A DNA stretch of 64,000 bases from Prochlorococcus sp. AG-418-I20 (lineage in GTDB: Bacteria; Cyanobacteriota; Cyanobacteriia; PCC-6307; Cyanobiaceae): NCBI GenBank assembly GCA_003214175.1, contig QCLZ01000005.1, positions 1-64,000 of the forward strand, written 5' to 3'. The translations under genes and the position numbers were made by a program. The notes beneath the pieces are model-generated. The model searched no databases. It worked only from the letters and a program-made list of their open reading frames with translations, and was not told where the DNA came from. Positions 18,889 through 29,079 of this stretch are shown one piece after another. Every line of letters starts with the position of its first letter. The stretch's first letter is position 1.

Positions 18889-20171
18889 GAATTTCAAATA
18901 TTGATGCAATAGCTCTCATAGATGCTAATAATTTTTACGCGTCATGTGAACAAAATATTAACCCTTATTTGAGAAATAAACCAGTAGTAATTTTATCTAA
19001 TAATGACGGATGTATCATTGCAAGAAGCCCTGAAGCGCGAGTTTTAAAAATTAAAATGGGAACTCCGTATTTTAAGGTCAAAGAAAGACTAAATAAATTA
19101 GATGTAGCAGTCTTAAGCTCAAACTACTCGCTTTATGGGGATATGAGCAGAAGACTAATGAATTTACTGAAAAACTACTGTGAACAGATAGAAATTTATT
19201 CTATTGACGAAGCATTCGTCTCGATTTCTAGACCTAATGATGAAAATCTATATCCTTGGGCAAGAAGCATAAGATCATTAATATATCAGAATCTAGGGAT
19301 TACCATAACAGTAGGAATAGGAGAAAATAAAGTAAGAGCAAAAATTGCTAATAAACTAGCTAAAAATATTGATTATTCAGCTGGAATATTTGATTTAGCT
19401 AGAACCGAAAATGAGAATAATTATTTAAAAAGAATTAGTATAGATAAGATATGGGGAGTCGGGAAACAAACCTCTAATTGGTTGCGAAGTAAAGGTATTA
19501 AAAATGCGAGAGAACTAAGAGATATGGAAGAAAATGAAATCATTAAGAAATTAGGCATCGTAGGGAAAAGACTGCAATTAGAACTGAAAGGCCATAGATG
19601 CCTGCCCATAGAAAAAAACAAGAAACCAAAAAAAGTAATTCAGGTGAGCAGGAGTTTCGGTACGCCTATCACAAAATTAGAAGACTTAACTCAAGCACTG
19701 GCAACTCACGCAATACAAGCCTCTGAAAAAATGAGAAGTCAGAATTTGCAATCATCCGATATTAGAGTATTTGCCAGAACCAGTAAATATTCAAGTCAAA
19801 ATTATCAAAGAAGTGCTCATAGAAAACTTACAAATGCAACAGATGACACAAATAAAATTTTAAAAATAGTAGTTGAATTATCTAAAGAAGTTTATAATCC
19901 CGAATATAAATTCTCAAAAGCTGGTGTTTTAATGCAGGATTTAACAAATAATGGATACTTACAGCAATCAGTTATCAATTACAAATCTCAGGAAGACCTT
20001 AAAAAAACAAAAACCCTTATGAGAACAATTGATTCATTAAACAAACGATTTAACAACAATGCAATTACGTGGGCAATTACAAAAAAGCGACAAAGTTGGT
20101 CGATGAATAAGAATTTTCTAAGTCGCTCATCTACAACTGATATTAACCATCTTCCAACTATAGTAAAGTAA
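18885..20171 (+). CDS. umuC: DNA polymerase V catalytic subunit (Y family)
   Basis: The 428-residue protein has Y-family blocks LIDANNFYASCEQ (metal ligand Asp), SNNDGCIIARSPEAR, and YSIDEAFVSI (catalytic Asp-Glu), then helix-hairpin-helix (KIWGVGKQTSNWL) and little-finger regions. It performs translesion synthesis with UmuD'. The ATG overlaps the umuD stop (ATGA), so the pair is translationally coupled. The next gene follows nine bases after its stop. Confidence 0.96.
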   Translation: MRISNIDAIALIDANNFYASCEQNINPYLRNKPVVILSNNDGCIIARSPEARVLKIKMGTPYFKVKERLNKLDVAVLSSNYSLYGDMSRRLMNLLKNYCEQIEIYSIDEAFVSISRPNDENLYPWARSIRSLIYQNLGITITVGIGENKVRAKIANKLAKNIDYSAGIFDLARTENENNYLKRISIDKIWGVGKQTSNWLRSKGIKNARELRDMEENEIIKKLGIVGKRLQLELKGHRCLPIEKNKKPKKVIQVSRSFGTPITKLEDLTQALATHAIQASEKMRSQNLQSSDIRVFARTSKYSSQNYQRSAHRKLTNATDDTNKILKIVVELSKEVYNPEYKFSKAGVLMQDLTNNGYLQQSVINYKSQEDLKKTKTLMRTIDSLNKRFNNNAITWAITKKRQSWSMNKNFLSRSSTTDINHLPTIVK

Positions 20172-20180
20172 AAAAATAAA

Positions 20181-20648
20181 ATGGAATTTATTATATTTTT
20201 AAGTAAAACAGATAAAGAAATTCTTGACTTATTAATAAAAGCAAACTATGTAGTTGAAGAAAATAAAATTGAATGTCTCATAAATAAAGAAATAATCGGA
20301 CTACATAGTTCTATAGAAAATAAAATAATAATATGTACTGAGAATGCAAAAAGGAAAACAAATTATAAAAATAAAAAGAAGCAATCAACAAAAGATAACT
20401 TCAAAACAGAATTGGCAATCAGTAGAGCATTAAGACATGAAGCTACTCATGCTATACAAAGATGCAATAACAACGAAACGGTAGGGGATATAAAAGATTT
20501 AGAAGATAAATTACATCCAAGTAAGAGGAAATCATTAGAGTTCTCTACTTCCAATTTTTCTGGAACTTATGCAAAAGAAGTAGAAGCTTATATTCTTGAA
20601 TTCAAGCCCAAAAAGGTAAAAAATATGATAAAAAAATACTGCCTATAA
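20181..20648 (+). CDS. HEATH-motif putative zinc metalloprotein, 155 aa
   Basis: RHEATHAIQRC at residues 85-95 is an HExxH zinc-protease motif on a predicted helix. A possible third ligand is a Glu in AKEVEAYILE (E133 or E135). It has no signal peptide and ends KKYCL. The spacing vaguely recalls ATP23-like peptidases, but I do not recognise the family. It lies nine bases after umuC on the same strand, so it is probably read from the LexA-controlled promoter; a role in the damage response is inference. It converges on dnaG. Confidence 0.72.
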   Translation: MEFIIFLSKTDKEILDLLIKANYVVEENKIECLINKEIIGLHSSIENKIIICTENAKRKTNYKNKKKQSTKDNFKTELAISRALRHEATHAIQRCNNNETVGDIKDLEDKLHPSKRKSLEFSTSNFSGTYAKEVEAYILEFKPKKVKNMIKKYCL

Positions 20649-20664
20649 ATTTAAAACAACTAAA

Positions 20665-22698
20665 TTAACTAGCAATGAAATTAGCGCAGCGTTGTTTGTC
20701 CAAAAGATTTATGTGTTGTCTTTCTAAATAATATAGTTCTTGAAATTTAATGGCATCTGAATTGAGATCCTTAAAAAGATCATCAATCTCTTTATTGGTA
20801 TTTGATGGATCTGAAGAGGAATTATCAATTAAAATTGAAATACAATTTTCTAAAGTTTTTAATCTTTGAGATCCCCAAGATTCAATCAAGTGTCTACATC
20901 TTTTTAGAGAATTATATCTCTCAAGAAGTGATAAAGTTCCAAGTAAATTGTCTTTAGGATTAGTTAGCATAGTTAAAAATAACTCATTCGGATTAACAAA
21001 TTCATTAACTTTATTTGATAATTCATCATTATTAAGAGCCAAGTAATCTGGAAGAAGTGAAATTAAGTTAATAGCAGTAAACTCTTTATGAATAATTTGA
21101 CTATTTGATTGTTTTAAATCATTTAAATAATTTAAACCCAAATTATTTTGTTCAATTTTTGAAATAGAGTCCCATAAATTTTGAATGTATTTAGTATTAA
21201 AGTTATTAATTTCTCTTTTGAGGAATTCATCACGAATAAATAACCTAAGATCAGGACAATGCAGATAATAAAAAATTATTTCAGATTCATTCTTCTCACG
21301 CCGAGAAATTTCATTTGGTTGTTCAAATTTTCTAGATCTACCATGCCACCGAAATCCCTTAACTTGATTTCTTAAATCTTGTTCAAACTGTATTGCTAAC
21401 CTAGCTTGTCCCTTACTTAATAGTTCGGCAACTTTTTGTAAATAATGAGTTCTAGTTGATGATTGAGGTAATTTACTCAACAATTTTACTAACGATGAAA
21501 TAACACTCTGGAAAATATCAGACTTAGTTAAATCTTTATCTTTAAAGATCTGATCAATTTCCCAATCAATCCAAAATATTGAATTATCAATCAAATTAAA
21601 ATAGTCTTCTGGAGTATGACTATTCAAATATTCATCAGGATCTTTAAAATTACTTAGTTGAAGTATCTTAAGATTAATTTGATCATGAAGAGAAAGACTC
21701 TCCACCTCTTTAATTACTCTTTTTGTAGCTAATACCCCTGCATTATCAGAATCAAAATTCAAAATTATATTTTTATTATCTGTACATCTACATAGTTGAG
21801 AAATCTGATATTTATTTAATGCGGTGCCAAGAGATGCCACAGAATTAGTAATACCTTTTGAATGAAGAGAAATCACATCAAAATAACCTTCAACGATAAT
21901 AGCTTTATCTCTTTTTCTGATATTGCTAGAAGCTTTTTCGAATGCAAACAACATTTTTCCCTTTTCAAATATCTCTGATTCAGGAGAATTAAGATATTTA
22001 GGTTCCTGACCATCAAGAGATCTGCCTCCAAAGGCAACTACTCTGCCTTGCATATCATATATAGGAACAATTAATCTATTTCTAAAACGATCATAAATCT
22101 TATCAGAATTATCTTTAGAAATTGCAAGGCCTGAAGCTAATATTAGATTAATAGGAAATTTCTCTACCTTGGATAGATAGTTAAATAAATCATTCCATGA
22201 ATTTGGAGCAAACCCTAATTCAAAGTTATCGATAATTTTGTTATCTAAGTTTCTTATTGATGTTAAATATTTCAATGCTTCAACACCAGATGAATTATTT
22301 AATTGTGACTTGAACCAATTTTTAGTTACTCTTAGAATTTTATAAAGTTCTTCTTTTCTTGATAATTGCTTTTTATATGCTTCTACTTGAGGACCCTCAA
22401 GATTTTCAACGTTAATATTATTTTTCTTTGCAAGAGAAAGTACAACATCAGAAAAATTAGCACGAGTGAATTCCATTAAAAATTTAATCGAATTACCACC
22501 AGCACCACAGGAAAAACAGTAATAAAATTGTTTAGTTGGTGATACTGTCATAGATGGCTTAGTATCATCATGAAAAGGACAAATTCCAACAAATTCTTTC
22601 CCTTTCTTCTTAAGAACAATATGTTCAGATATAACATCAACAATATCTGCCTTTTCCTTAACCTCTTGGATAGTTCTTGGATGTATGGAATGAACCAT
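20665..22698 (-). CDS. dnaG: DNA primase
   Basis: The protein has the CHC2 zinc finger CPFHDD...YYCFSCGAGG, the RNA-polymerase-like core and the Toprim motif AIIVEGYFDVISLH. I chose the ATG at 22698 (677 residues) over a TTG at 22713 because an AGGA lies just upstream and because the zinc ligands then fall at C40, H43, C61 and C64, the E. coli numbers. The C-terminal helicase-binding region is present but divergent. It makes RNA primers at the fork and faces the metalloprotein gene tail to tail. Confidence 0.95.
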   Translation of the reverse strand: MVHSIHPRTIQEVKEKADIVDVISEHIVLKKKGKEFVGICPFHDDTKPSMTVSPTKQFYYCFSCGAGGNSIKFLMEFTRANFSDVVLSLAKKNNINVENLEGPQVEAYKKQLSRKEELYKILRVTKNWFKSQLNNSSGVEALKYLTSIRNLDNKIIDNFELGFAPNSWNDLFNYLSKVEKFPINLILASGLAISKDNSDKIYDRFRNRLIVPIYDMQGRVVAFGGRSLDGQEPKYLNSPESEIFEKGKMLFAFEKASSNIRKRDKAIIVEGYFDVISLHSKGITNSVASLGTALNKYQISQLCRCTDNKNIILNFDSDNAGVLATKRVIKEVESLSLHDQINLKILQLSNFKDPDEYLNSHTPEDYFNLIDNSIFWIDWEIDQIFKDKDLTKSDIFQSVISSLVKLLSKLPQSSTRTHYLQKVAELLSKGQARLAIQFEQDLRNQVKGFRWHGRSRKFEQPNEISRREKNESEIIFYYLHCPDLRLFIRDEFLKREINNFNTKYIQNLWDSISKIEQNNLGLNYLNDLKQSNSQIIHKEFTAINLISLLPDYLALNNDELSNKVNEFVNPNELFLTMLTNPKDNLLGTLSLLERYNSLKRCRHLIESWGSQRLKTLENCISILIDNSSSDPSNTNKEIDDLFKDLNSDAIKFQELYYLERQHINLLDKQRCANFIAS

Positions 22699-22793
22699 TG
22701 AGATTCCTATCAAAAAATAAATAATGATTTATTTGTTATAGTTCAATATCAAATAAGAATCTACATAATTTCACAATAAAACTATTTTATTAA

Positions 22794-23684
22794 ATGAGAA
22801 ATATCGCAGAAATAGAAAAGAAATTTAATTCATTGAATAAATATAATTTGGTATTTGCTTCGTTCTTCTTTAGTTTAATGACCTTGTGTGTAAAAAATAT
22901 TGATAAAAGGATACCTATTTATGAACTAGTTTTCTTCAGATCCCTGCTAAGTTTAATAATTACTATATTTATAATCAAACTGAAAAAAATAAACCCTTTA
23001 GGAAAAAATAGACCACTACTTATATTAAGAGGTGTTTTAGGAACTCTAGCTTTAATTTGTATTTTTTATGCAATTAGAAATATGCCTCTCAGTATATCTA
23101 CTGTCATTCAGTACACATATCCTATTTTAATATCTATATTTGCTGGATTATTTATAAACGAAAAAATAACTAGAAATTTATTATTTGCTCTAGTTATTGG
23201 CTGGATTGGAATATTAGTAATATTAAATCCAACTCAACTGTCAAATATAAAAGTAAATATTGAAAGTCATTCAATTTTCATAGCATTTATTGGATCCATA
23301 TGCACTGCATTGGCTTACGTTACGGTTAAGAAACTTTCATATACTGAAGATGTTTATGTAATTATTGAATATTTTCCACTTGTTTCTTTTATAACATTAA
23401 TGCCATTTGTAGTAATCAACTGGGTTACTCCTAATGGGAATGAATTATTATGGATTATTGGAATTGGCTTATTTACTCAATTAGGTCAGACTTTTTTAAC
23501 TATAGGATTAAAAAATTTGCCTGCTTCTGAGGCTGCAACCATTAATTATTTACAGGTGGTATTCGGTTCAATTTGGGGGATATTGTTTTTTAGAGAAATA
23601 ATAAACGTAAATTTTTTATTAGGCGCTTCACTAGTTTTATTAGGAACTATTATTTCTACTACCAAAATAATCAAAAGTACTTAG
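22794..23684 (+). CDS. DMT/EamA-family permease
   Basis: The 296-residue protein has ten predicted membrane helices in two EamA repeats (about 12-145 and 160-292), with FFRSLLSLIITIF and NYLQVVFGSIWGILFF matching the first and second repeat signatures. Family members export metabolites such as amino acids or nucleobases, but the substrate cannot be told from sequence. It diverges from dnaG. Confidence 0.85.
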   Translation: MRNIAEIEKKFNSLNKYNLVFASFFFSLMTLCVKNIDKRIPIYELVFFRSLLSLIITIFIIKLKKINPLGKNRPLLILRGVLGTLALICIFYAIRNMPLSISTVIQYTYPILISIFAGLFINEKITRNLLFALVIGWIGILVILNPTQLSNIKVNIESHSIFIAFIGSICTALAYVTVKKLSYTEDVYVIIEYFPLVSFITLMPFVVINWVTPNGNELLWIIGIGLFTQLGQTFLTIGLKNLPASEAATINYLQVVFGSIWGILFFREIINVNFLLGASLVLLGTIISTTKIIKST

Positions 23685-23708
23685 ACTGTTAAAAGAATAA
23701 AAAGTACA

Positions 23709-24056
23709 TTGAAATTTTTTCATTTAACTTTCTTACTTTGTTTCTTTCCTGTTTATCAAGTTAATGCAACAACGCCAAAGTCAGTAACCTGTACCAGAAC
23801 TGAATATAGAGAAGAATATATTCCTGGAACTAAGACAAGTCCAGGTTACGTAAAAAGTTATGAAGTTGACGTGGTAATTCCCTGCAAAGGAGAAAGCAAA
23901 GTAGATGATAATGACTGTAGCGATGGTTCTTTTATTGGAGGTCTTCTTGGTGCGGGTATAGCACTTTCTTCATCTAAAGGAAAAGATAGATTTTGGGCGG
24001 TGCCAGCTGGCGGCACAGCAGGAGCACTAATAGGATGCCAGCTGGATGGTGGTTAA
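23709..24056 (+). CDS. Secreted glycine-zipper protein, 115 aa
   Basis: A signal peptide (about residues 1-20, ending near VNAT) precedes a polar region with four spaced cysteines and a C-terminal glycine zipper (FIGGLLGAGIALSS and AGGTAGALIGC). This resembles short envelope proteins with the Gly-zipper/Rick_17kDa pattern. The start is a TTG. ruvA begins directly after its stop (TAATTG). Confidence 0.68.
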   Translation: MKFFHLTFLLCFFPVYQVNATTPKSVTCTRTEYREEYIPGTKTSPGYVKSYEVDVVIPCKGESKVDDNDCSDGSFIGGLLGAGIALSSSKGKDRFWAVPAGGTAGALIGCQLDGG

Positions 24057-24734
24057 TTGATTAGTTGGATAAGTGGAGAACTGCTGGAATTATGGCAAGC
24101 AAATCACAAATTTTTTATCTTAATAAATTGTCAAGGATTAGGATATGAAATTCAAATAATAGAGTCTCTCTTTGTCAAATTAAAAACAATTCAATCCTCT
24201 AATAAAAATATAATTCTCTGGATAAAGCATATAAAGAAGGAAGAATCAGATTTATTATTTGGTTTTGAATCGAAAGATCAAAAAAAATTCTTTATTGAAG
24301 TTATAAGTATTAGAGGTATTGGATCACAAATTGGTATTAGTATTTTAAATAAACTATCAATTCCTCAGATTATTAACGCTATTAAAACACAAAACAAAAA
24401 AGAAATTAGTTCTATTCCTGGAATTGGACAAAAAATGACTGAGAGATTAATTTTAGAATTAAATAATAAATTTAAAAAAGAAATAGAAATTAAAGACAAA
24501 AAAAACAAAGATGATTTTGAGATTATCAATCCGGAAATTAGTCAAATGTTGGATGACCTTCAATTAACTTTACAATCTTTAAACTATACTAAGAATGAAA
24601 TCAAAAGAATCCTACCAGTAATTATTAAGGAAACATACAGCGATACTAAAAAAAATAGAAATACTTCATTTGAAGATTTATTGAAGTTAGCAATGAATTA
24701 TTTAGAAAATGATAGTAGTAATTTAGTCATATAA
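24057..24734 (+). CDS. ruvA: Holliday junction branch-migration protein RuvA
   Basis: The 225-residue protein starts MISWISGE like other RuvA proteins (TTG codon). Two helix-hairpin-helix elements are visible, SIRGIGSQIGIS and SIPGIGQKMTERLI, and a C-terminal domain III (LQSLNYTKNEIKRILP) that contacts RuvB. RuvA binds four-way junctions as a tetramer. ruvB is not in the window, but ruvX is at 63218. rpsO follows after 33 bases. Confidence 0.94.
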   Translation: MISWISGELLELWQANHKFFILINCQGLGYEIQIIESLFVKLKTIQSSNKNIILWIKHIKKEESDLLFGFESKDQKKFFIEVISIRGIGSQIGISILNKLSIPQIINAIKTQNKKEISSIPGIGQKMTERLILELNNKFKKEIEIKDKKNKDDFEIINPEISQMLDDLQLTLQSLNYTKNEIKRILPVIIKETYSDTKKNRNTSFEDLLKLAMNYLENDSSNLVI

Positions 24735-24767
24735 CGTAGTAATATAAAATTAAGAAAAATAAATTTT

Positions 24768-25037
24768 ATGTCATTAGATACAGCCGAAAAACAGAAGCTT
24801 ATTGAAACCCATCAAGTACATACAACTGACACAGGCTCAGCTGAAGTTCAAGTCGCAATGCTCTCTAAAAGAATTTCGAAATTAAGTGACCATCTACAAG
24901 GTAATATCCATGATTTTGCCTCTAGGCAAGGATTATTAAAAATGATTGGTAAAAGAAAAAGATTATTATCTTATTTAAAAGATAAAAACGTTCAAAAATA
25001 TCAAGATTTAGTGAAGAAAATTGGAATCAGAGGATGA
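24768..25037 (+). CDS. rpsO: 30S ribosomal protein S15
   Basis: The 89-residue protein is full-length for S15. [24 protein letters not shown] and the C-terminal [18 protein letters not shown] are the conserved 16S-rRNA-binding elements. It binds the central domain of 16S rRNA early in 30S assembly. The PAM68-like gene follows after nine bases. Confidence 0.98.
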   Translation: MSLDTAEKQKLIETHQVHTTDTGSAEVQVAMLSKRISKLSDHLQGNIHDFASRQGLLKMIGKRKRLLSYLKDKNVQKYQDLVKKIGIRG

Positions 25038-25046
25038 TTTCCCTTA

Positions 25047-25496
25047 ATGAAAAAAAAACAATCAAAAAAGAAGATAATTAATAGAAAGAAAAAAAATTCC
25101 TCTGAGAAAACCGCTTTTAGCAATCTGGAAAAAACTTCTAACACAGTAGTAACTAAAAAGAAATCATCAAGTGGGATCCCAAAATATGTAGCCGATAGAA
25201 TGGCGAGAAGAATATTTTTTACTGCAGGAATACCGACGATAATGGGAATGTCTGTTTTCGTCGTAAGCTATATTATCGTTACAAGAAATATTGCAGAAAT
25301 ACCTCCTTCTTCAACAATTGCAATTTCAGCTTTGTTTTTTCTATTAGGACTGGCAGGATTAAGTTTTGGAATATTGTCAGCTAGTTGGGACAAAGAGCCT
25401 GGATCTTTTTTCGGTATTGAAAATATTCCAATGAACATACAACGAGCAAAAGCAGCCTTCAAACCTGCAACTCAAAATTTTGACGAGAATAATTAA
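25047..25496 (+). CDS. PAM68-family photosystem assembly protein
   Basis: The 149-residue protein has a Lys-rich N terminus (about 45 residues), then IPKYVADRMARRI, two membrane helices (about 55-75 and 88-112), and a soluble tail with SWDKEPGSFFGIENI. This is the PAM68/DUF3464 layout. In plants and cyanobacteria PAM68 helps assemble PSII and CP47. It follows rpsO closely and meets dnaE tail to tail with one base between. Confidence 0.88.
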   Translation: MKKKQSKKKIINRKKKNSSEKTAFSNLEKTSNTVVTKKKSSSGIPKYVADRMARRIFFTAGIPTIMGMSVFVVSYIIVTRNIAEIPPSSTIAISALFFLLGLAGLSFGILSASWDKEPGSFFGIENIPMNIQRAKAAFKPATQNFDENN

Positions 25497-25497
25497 T

Positions 25498-28400
25498 TTA
25501 GGAAACTAGCGATTTCAAATTAACCTGGAATGATTTATCTTCTAATAATTTAGATGCACCATGTATATCACCAATACAGAATTGTTCACCAAATTTAACA
25601 TAAGTAACACTATTTTTATTTCTAACTGCAGCTATAACAGGAATCTTGATTCCTAGTTTGCTTTTATCAGGTTTAAATTTAATTAAACAGTCTCTTAACG
25701 TATTTTGTACTCTTACATCTGATGCTTGAGAACTTTCAAGATTAATAATGAGCAATTTTAGGTTATCAATCTCTCTGCAATCATCTATTATTAGTTGAGT
25801 TTTATCACTTTTTTTATCTATTGTTCCCCACACCAACAATCTAGTGTCTGTCAAAAGAAACTCTGATAATCTAACATAGGTTTTGGGGAAAACTATCGCT
25901 TCACAAGATCCGGAAAGATCTTCAAGTTGAACTATAGCCATCCTATCTCCTTTTTTTGTAGTAATTTGCTTCAATTCAGGTATCATCCCAACCAAAGAGA
26001 CTTTAGTTCTATCTTTTGTTTCCTCTAATTGAGAAATACTAATTGGAGATATAAGTTTTGCTGGTTTAGTTAAATGTTTTAGCGGATGATCAGATAAGTA
26101 AAAGCCTAAAAGCTGCTTTTCTAACTTTAACTTCTCAATAAGTGCATAATCGTCGACCTTCGCTAACTGTGCATCTGAAAACGCAACGTTTGAAAATTCA
26201 TCTTTAGAGTTAAATAGATTTCCTTGTCCAGATAATCTATCACGATTACGGGAGGAGGCCCATTCAATTACATGTTCAAGATCTGATAATAATTGAGCTC
26301 TATTATTATTATTCGAAAACTCATCAAGTGCTCCACAATGAATTAGAGATTCAAGGCTTCTTTTGTTAAGAACATTTGAAGGTAAGCGATCGCACAAATC
26401 TGCTAATGACTTAAATATTCCAAAATTATTACGATTTTCAATTATATTTCTAATAGCAGAATCTCCTAAATTTTTAATAGCAGAAAGACCAAATAAAATC
26501 TGATTATTGTTAATGGTAAAGTCGATTCCAGAGAAATTAATGCTGGGTGAAATAACTTCTATACCCATTGAATAACAATTAGAAATATATCTCTGCATCT
26601 TGTCACTGGAGCTAGAATTAACACTTAAGAGTGCTGCCATATATGCAACAGGAAAATGGGCTTTTAAAAATGCTGTTTGATAAGTTACTGCGCCATATGC
26701 GGTTGAATGGCTTTTGTTAAAGCAATATTCTGCAAATAAAACCATTTGATCAAAAAGATCATTAGCTAATTTTTCATTTACACCCTTCTTCATAGAACCC
26801 TGTACAAAAATATTCCTATGTTTTACCATCTCAGATACTTTCTTCTTCCCCATAGCTCTTCTAAGTAAATCAGCATCGCCAAGAGAATAACCCGCTAAGT
26901 CTTGAGCAATTTTCATAATTTGTTCTTGATAAACCATGATTCCATAGGTTTCAGTTAAAATTGACTCAATAAATGGATGAGGAAAATCAATATTTTCATT
27001 CCCATTTTTTCGATTTATGAATTTAGGTATAAGACCAGCATCAAGAGGACCAGGTCTATATAGAGCTAAGATAGACGAAATATCCTCTAGCGAGTTAGGT
27101 TTAAAATCTTTTACAACCTGTTTCATCCCTGAAGATTCAAGTTGGAATATACCTTCGAGATCACCTCTCCCAATAAGCTCAAATGTTTTGCCATCATTTT
27201 GAGGTAAACTATCGATGTTAATTGTCTTTCCAGTAGATTGATTGATTAGAGAAACTGTCTTTTCAATCATAGTAAGATTCTTTAGACCCAGAAAATCCAT
27301 TTTCAATAATCCAAGTGATTCAATATCGTCCATAGAATATTGGGTTATTATTTGACCTTCATTATTCCTTTGAAGAGGTACAAGTTCATCTAGAGGATCT
27401 GATGCGATAACAACTCCCGCAGCATGAACACCATATGTTTTATTAGTGCCTTCAATTCTTAAAGCCAAATCAACCCATTTTTGTACCCTCTTGTCATTAA
27501 TATATTTATCTCTAAACTCTTGGCTAGGAGAATTCTTATCAATCATTTCTTTCAGTTTATAAGGTTTCCCTCTCACAACAGGTATTAACTTAGCCAATTT
27601 ATCAGCCTCCCCATAAGAGATATCTAGAACTCTTGCAACATCTTTTAAAACGGCTTTAGAAGTCATTTTGTTAAAAGTAATAATTTGTGCAACTTTATCC
27701 TCTCCATATCGATTAGTAACATAATCAATAACTTCATTTCTCCTATCAATACAAAAGTCTGTGTCTATATCTGGCATAGACTTTCTTGCAGGATTTAAAA
27801 ATCTCTCAAACAATAATCCATGCTTAACAGGATCTATATTTGTAATTTGAAGGACATAGGCTACTAGTGAGCCTGCAGCTGATCCTCTACCTGGTCCTAC
27901 TGGTATAGAGTTATCTCTTGCAAACTTTATATAGTCCCAAACAACCAAAAAATAATCTGGGAAACCCATATCTTTTATAATTTTCAATTCGGTAGAAAGT
28001 CTTTTTTTATAAATCTCCTCTACTTCATTAAGATCGTTTTTTTTAAGTCTTTTTAAGAGACCTTCATTAGATAATTGTGTTAAAAAAGAAAAAGAATCAT
28101 TATATTTATCGAGAGGAAATTTTGGCATTCTATATTTACCAAACAAATCAAATTCCTGAATTTTTTGGGAAATTTCTTCTGTATTATTTACTGCCTCTTT
28201 AATTGATTCATCATTTATGTGATCTTTAAAAAGTTCAAGCATTTCTTTTTCACTTTTTATATATTCTGTACCCGTATATCTCAATCTTTTCTCATCACTT
28301 ATAAGTTTTCCCGTTAGTACACAAAGTAAAGCATCATGTGCTTCAACATCCATATTTGAAATGTAATGAGCATCGTTAGTTGCAATTACTTTTATTTGAT

Positions 28401-28995
28401 TTTTCTTCCCAATTTTTACCATTTCGACATTAACAATTCTATCTTCGATAGAGCCGTGATCCTGTATTTCCAGATAAAAATCATCTGCGAATAAATTCTT
28501 GTACCAAAGAGCTATATCTTCTGCAATATCTAATCTTCCTTTCAAGATGGCTTGAGGAATTTCGCCACCAAGACAAGCTGTAGAAACTATTAGGCCTTCC
28601 TTATATTTATTTAATAGAAATTTATCAATACAAGGTCTAGAAAAAATACCTCGACCTCTCATACCCTTTAAATGACTAATTGTAGTTAACTTTACGAGAT
28701 TCTTATAACCAGTATAATTTTTTGCTAATACAACTAAGTGATATCTTTTTTCTTTTTTTGGCTGAGGGTCATCGATAGAACCATTAATAACGTACATTTC
28801 ATTCCCTATAATTGGTTTTATACCTTTCTCTTTACACTTCTTGACTAAATCTAGAACTCCATACATCACTCCATGATCAGTCAAAGCAATAGAATCCATT
28901 CCAAGATCGGATGCTCTATCAACCATTTTTGATATTTGACTCGCCCCGTCAAGTAGACTGTAGTCACTATGATTATGAAGTGGAACGAAACCCAT
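25498..28995 (-). CDS. dnaE: DNA polymerase III alpha subunit
   Basis: The 1165-residue protein has an N-terminal PHP domain (PLHNHSDYSLLDGA; SIALTDHGVMYG), the polymerase core with GPGRGSAAGSLVAYVL and KSMPDIDTDFCIDRR, the thumb/fingers region (RAMGKKK; FNKSHSTAYGAV), and a C-terminal OB fold (KVSLVGMIPELKQ). It is the replicative polymerase catalytic subunit. There is no split intein, unlike some other cyanobacterial dnaE genes. Confidence 0.97.
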   Translation of the reverse strand: MGFVPLHNHSDYSLLDGASQISKMVDRASDLGMDSIALTDHGVMYGVLDLVKKCKEKGIKPIIGNEMYVINGSIDDPQPKKEKRYHLVVLAKNYTGYKNLVKLTTISHLKGMRGRGIFSRPCIDKFLLNKYKEGLIVSTACLGGEIPQAILKGRLDIAEDIALWYKNLFADDFYLEIQDHGSIEDRIVNVEMVKIGKKNQIKVIATNDAHYISNMDVEAHDALLCVLTGKLISDEKRLRYTGTEYIKSEKEMLELFKDHINDESIKEAVNNTEEISQKIQEFDLFGKYRMPKFPLDKYNDSFSFLTQLSNEGLLKRLKKNDLNEVEEIYKKRLSTELKIIKDMGFPDYFLVVWDYIKFARDNSIPVGPGRGSAAGSLVAYVLQITNIDPVKHGLLFERFLNPARKSMPDIDTDFCIDRRNEVIDYVTNRYGEDKVAQIITFNKMTSKAVLKDVARVLDISYGEADKLAKLIPVVRGKPYKLKEMIDKNSPSQEFRDKYINDKRVQKWVDLALRIEGTNKTYGVHAAGVVIASDPLDELVPLQRNNEGQIITQYSMDDIESLGLLKMDFLGLKNLTMIEKTVSLINQSTGKTINIDSLPQNDGKTFELIGRGDLEGIFQLESSGMKQVVKDFKPNSLEDISSILALYRPGPLDAGLIPKFINRKNGNENIDFPHPFIESILTETYGIMVYQEQIMKIAQDLAGYSLGDADLLRRAMGKKKVSEMVKHRNIFVQGSMKKGVNEKLANDLFDQMVLFAEYCFNKSHSTAYGAVTYQTAFLKAHFPVAYMAALLSVNSSSSDKMQRYISNCYSMGIEVISPSINFSGIDFTINNNQILFGLSAIKNLGDSAIRNIIENRNNFGIFKSLADLCDRLPSNVLNKRSLESLIHCGALDEFSNNNNRAQLLSDLEHVIEWASSRNRDRLSGQGNLFNSKDEFSNVAFSDAQLAKVDDYALIEKLKLEKQLLGFYLSDHPLKHLTKPAKLISPISISQLEETKDRTKVSLVGMIPELKQITTKKGDRMAIVQLEDLSGSCEAIVFPKTYVRLSEFLLTDTRLLVWGTIDKKSDKTQLIIDDCREIDNLKLLIINLESSQASDVRVQNTLRDCLIKFKPDKSKLGIKIPVIAAVRNKNSVTYVKFGEQFCIGDIHGASKLLEDKSFQVNLKSLVS

Positions 28996-29079
28996 AATTA
29001 ATTAATTTATATATATAAGATAGAGAGAAATTCTAAAAGGTCTATACTTTATGATTACAAATTAATTATTTATATGATT

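Noticed and set aside
22699-22713. TTG start for dnaG at 22713
   Set aside because: The ATG at 22698 has an AGGA upstream and puts the zinc-finger residues at the usual numbers, so the shorter form is preferred.
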